Assembly (NCBI GenBank): GCA_019359515.1
Contig: JAHHHC010000014.1
Coordinates: 62,001 to 126,000 of the forward strand
Source of the DNA: Desmonostoc vinosum HA7617-LM4
Lineage (GTDB): Bacteria; Cyanobacteriota; Cyanobacteriia; Cyanobacteriales; Nostocaceae
Length of the DNA stretch: 64,000 nt
Reading direction: 5' to 3'
Both the position numbers and the translations under genes were made by a program. The notes under the pieces were generated by a model, which was not told where the DNA came from, searched no databases, and saw nothing but the letters and a program-made list of their open reading frames with translations. Of this stretch, positions 62,201 through 64,000 are shown piece by piece (position 1 is the stretch's first letter; every line of letters starts with the position of its first letter).

Positions 62201-64000
62201 TGCTAGAGAGAATACTACCAGCCGTAGCATCAAACGTACCTCCCGATGGGGCATCAATAATAGTTAATGTGCTGGGGTCTAATAATAACGTGCCAAATTT
62301 ACCATTAGTAGCTGAGGTATTTACTTGTCCCTGGAAGGTCAAAAAGTTCTTACCTGATACCTCTACAAACCCACCATTGCCAGCGTTGATGCCACCACGC
62401 GCGAAAATGTTACCAAAAAACCTTGTTGTATCGTTACCCCAAACAATCACACGCCCGCCATTGCCATTCAAGGTACTATCGGCATTAATGACTGATTTGG
62501 AATCAACATAAGTTTGCGTAGCATTTGGTACAGTGCCCCTACCTTGGTAATCACCACCAATCAAGACAGTGCCACCATTATTAGTACCAGAGGCGTCAAT
62601 ATTTGCACCAATCAATCCCACCCGTTGACCGAAAATACCAACCTTGCCACCTGTTGGCCCAGATACATCAAGCTTGCCAGAGATAATAGTCGTACCAGCA
62701 GTTGTGGGAATCGTGACTTTCGAGTCCGTTAGTTCCACAGTGCCGTCGGGTTTAGCAGTTAACCCAGTGTTACCAACCGTCAGCAATTCCGGTATCGAAG
62801 CAACAGGGATTGTCCAATCATTGGGTTGGCTACCACTAGCGCTCAGGGGCTGAATTTCCAAACTCAACAAATTTCCCGGTTGGCTCAGTCTTACCCAATT
62901 TTGCCCTGGTACAGATGTAATGACGATTTGCCCCCCCGGTGCAGAAATCTGTCCAGTGTTGACCACCGTACCACCCAACAGAGCAAAATTCTGTCCCACA
63001 CCCACCCCTAAATTCCCAGCATTAATAATTGCTCCTGGCTGGTTAGTGGTGAACGCAAAGCCATTGGGTTGTCCAACCAAGACCTTATAATCATTAGCAC
63101 CGATCGCATTAAACCAACTATCCCCAAAACCGATACCATTGGCTGTTGTCGCCGTGAATGCGCCAGGGACATTTAAGCTGGCATTTGGCCCAAAAATCAA
63201 GCCAGATGGATTCAACAAAAACAAATTAGCATTCCCACCAGTCACCTGAATCAAGCCATTGATCACCGAAGCATTACCGCCAGTGACTCGACCCAAGATA
63301 TTTTGTAAAGCAGGATTGGCTTGAAAGTTGGCGATTTGTTCTGCACTAATCCCAAACTGTTGAAAGCTGTGGAACAGATTAGCCCCATCGCCAGAAGTCG
63401 TACCACCAGTAATATCCAGCCTGTTACCATTGGGAGTGACAATCGTACCTGTACCATCCGCAGCAGGAACAATCGGTTGAGCGTGGGCGAATCCAGCACC
63501 TACGATTGTACCCAGTAGCAAACACCCGACTGTGGCGGCGATGTTTGGTAATAAAGGTTTTTTGCGACGCAACAGAAAGCGGCCCGTAGACAATTCCACA
63601 TCAATTTGCAACTTATGTGCTAACCCACGTCGTTGCAAAGCTTGGGCGATCGCCTTTTGCGACCAGAGAATTTGCTCTGTTTTCCTAGTAATAGAGATAC
63701 TTTGAGAATGAACTCGGTAGAAATAGAGTGGCTTTTTCAACCGCCGCACCTGAGCTACTTCTGACAGTCGCAAACATAGGTCATAGTCATAAGCACATAA
63801 AGAGAAAGACTCATTTACACCTCCTACTTGCTCGTAAACAGAGCGTCGTATTAGCCGGAAATGAAACGTCATGAAGTTTAGTAACAAACCTGCTGGAGAG
63901 TAAGGAATATTACAGCGATGACCGTAGCCTATGACTTTACTTGCTTCATCAATATTTAAATAGTCAGTATAAACAAAGCCCGTTTGCGGATAGCGGTTAA
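59298..64000 (-). CDS. Glycosyltransferase-tail / haemagglutinin-like TPS / CHAT protease fusion (5' end beyond window)
   Basis: The frame is open from the window edge to the stop at 59298, over 1560 codons. From 64000 to ~63600 it reads like the C-terminal part of a family 2 glycosyltransferase (LIRRSVYEQVGGVNESFSLC, YDLCLRLSEV, EQILWSQKAIAQALQRRGL). At ~63566-63478 a signal-peptide-like segment (NIAATVGCLLLGTIVGAGFA then HAQP) follows. Then come a TPS haemagglutinin domain (GGNASVINGLIQVTGGNANL, LLNPSGLIFGPNASLNVPG), a long Gly/Thr/Ser beta-helix repeat region, and a CHAT domain at ~60250-59310 with His in IHMATHADF and Cys in VLSACRTAVGD. TPS-CHAT proteins are common in cyanobacteria; the in-frame GT2 tail is not. 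An alternative start for a separate TPS gene would be a GTG near 63603 without a ribosome site. Confidence 0.85.
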   Translation of the reverse strand, partial: NRYPQTGFVYTDYLNIDEASKVIGYGHRCNIPYSPAGLLLNFMTFHFRLIRRSVYEQVGGVNESFSLCAYDYDLCLRLSEVAQVRRLKKPLYFYRVHSQSISITRKTEQILWSQKAIAQALQRRGLAHKLQIDVELSTGRFLLRRKKPLLPNIAATVGCLLLGTIVGAGFAHAQPIVPAADGTGTIVTPNGNRLDITGGTTSGDGANLFHSFQQFGISAEQIANFQANPALQNILGRVTGGNASVINGLIQVTGGNANLFLLNPSGLIFGPNASLNVPGAFTATTANGIGFGDSWFNAIGANDYKVLVGQPNGFAFTTNQPGAIINAGNLGVGVGQNFALLGGTVVNTGQISAPGGQIVITSVPGQNWVRLSQPGNLLSLEIQPLSASGSQPNDWTIPVASIPELLTVGNTGLTAKPDGTVELTDSKVTIPTTAGTTIISGKLDVSGPTGGKVGIFGQRVGLIGANIDASGTNNGGTVLIGGDYQGRGTVPNATQTYVDSKSVINADSTLNGNGGRVIVWGNDTTRFFGNIFARGGINAGNGGFVEVSGKNFLTFQGQVNTSATNGKFGTLLLDPSTLTIIDAPSGGTFDATAGSILSSTPDSGANTVSWGAIAALGFGTNINLQATGNITINSITGGTPGVTTPGIATLNLGSGSFSLTSSSGSVIFATPTDTINTSGGDINISGASLALGNLNTNGDSSSDSGDVTLSASGNITAGNIIATGAGYGYSAGNISVTSTNGAITLGQLDTSTTESGFAGGTGGTVTLSATGDIVTDIINSFADDTSATGTGGAVTATSTAGSITTGAINSYVFKTGGGEFTATAGAVNLTARDNITVNGGIDASAIATGTDGNATATGGNVTLQTTNTAGSTIRFGSINTQAITSTGEGNVVTGGDVQVLTNGLVQGFSTVFDGNTIVTRGAFSVVEAPLITFAPPIGGNVTIRHDGGPDNVPFTVGDASINGTAGAINAGATSVIASGSFPVLPNGGTASGTPTGITINSVNTSPTLTTNTLLSGNAQSNQPFTFTFTASTTDVNLDNTTVIIDAILAGTLRRGDTILAAGDTLTPGETLIYTPPNNTTGLINAFTVRASDRVSSSAPVQVAINVNNQISPCSFNCDGKPGNDPGDGGTNGTDDKNPTPEDKFTDTFAQELGVPSPKVKTLDDAKKIALEIEKATGAKPAFIYLSFVPVETIPQTDPNKAANKQLLTVEQQDSDQLEIVVVTGKGDPIRKRISETTKANVLKVANEFRDQIVNPRNRRRKSYLRFGKQLHGWIIAPLEADLQARGITNLVFIPDVGLRSTPIAALHDGKGFLVEKYSIGLMPSLSLTNTLYADIKKAQVLAMGVSQSTQEQRPLPAVPIELSTLVNRLWRGRLLLDKQATLDNLKNVRRSQPFGIIHMATHADFIRADDTADTLSKSYIQLWEDKLRLNQIRQLRLNDPQVEMLVLSACRTAVGDEKAEIGFAGLAVLAGVKTSVASLWTVNDAGTAALMTKFYENLRTSPIKAEALRQAQLAMAKGQIFLKDGQIQGFADVKNLPLPPESIDNPDESLSHPYYWAAFTMVGNPW

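Noticed and set aside
60010-63518. Several plus-strand frames of 60-220 codons opposite the TPS-CHAT gene
   Set aside because: Low-complexity Val/Pro/Ser shadows of the Gly/Thr-rich repeats on the true minus-strand gene.
1-64000. tRNA and rRNA genes
   Set aside because: No T-loop GGTTCGAATCC-type signature in a cloverleaf context and no rRNA-like sequence was found by eye; a covariance search would be needed to exclude them fully.

Overview
The window looks like chromosomal DNA from a filamentous, heterocyst-forming cyanobacterium of the Nostoc/Anabaena group. The evidence is the very frequent octamer GCGATCGC (HIP1) in genes, heptanucleotide STRR arrays of the CCCCAGT type, and cyanobacterial gene types. 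The latter include an HstK-type Ser/Thr-His kinase, ferrochelatase with a chlorophyll-binding tail, CYP110-like P450, gamma-tocopherol methyltransferase, a HetP-family protein and a Psb35-like peptide. No rRNA, tRNA, CRISPR array or intact transposase gene was found.

Layout. 1-10.8 kb: the N-terminal part of a hybrid histidine kinase (cut by the window edge), a LivH-type permease, a short Psb35-like gene, lipoyl synthase, a response regulator and a 1849-residue Ser/Thr-His kinase. 10.8-32.1 kb: mostly housekeeping and accessory metabolism (purB, hemH, P450, Tat-exported amine oxidase, ilvD, fatty acid hydroxylase, agmatinase family, aminopeptidase P, PhzF, TetR, a pair of M16 peptidases), separated by gene-poor spacers full of small repeats. 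32.3-49.9 kb: a secretion and peptide island. 49.9-59.2 kb: O-methyltransferase, FeS photolyase, tocopherol methyltransferase, KtrB/KtrA potassium uptake, a desaturase, and the HNH/120-residue pair. 59.3-64 kb: a giant open frame joining the tail of a glycosyltransferase to a haemagglutinin-like secretion domain and a CHAT protease domain, cut by the window end.

The most interesting system is the island at 32.3-49.4 kb. On the minus strand are a peptidase-containing ABC exporter (cNMP-binding + C39 + ABC), an HlyD adaptor, a PpiC-type isomerase, one double-glycine precursor-like protein, a small unknown protein and two RTX proteins. Across a 2-kb gene-poor spacer, the plus strand carries an Arg8-containing double-glycine peptide, four tandem near-copies of another double-glycine peptide, a fifth divergent relative, an aminoglycoside-phosphotransferase-fold kinase and a HopA1-family protein. 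Kinase plus HopA1 is the split dehydratase pair of class V lanthipeptides and thioamitides, yet none of the precursors contains cysteine. The predicted product is therefore a dehydrated, non-lanthionine RiPP family trimmed and exported by the C39 transporter; this is inference from family knowledge. A HetP-family gene follows directly.

The window is also rich in small mobile repeats. These include two 165-bp MITE copies with TA flanks and four internal hairpins, a second element with GTAGGTTTTT inverted ends, an 87-bp inverted repeat pair around pepP-phzF, and a 27-bp repeat that supplies the start codon of two unrelated genes.
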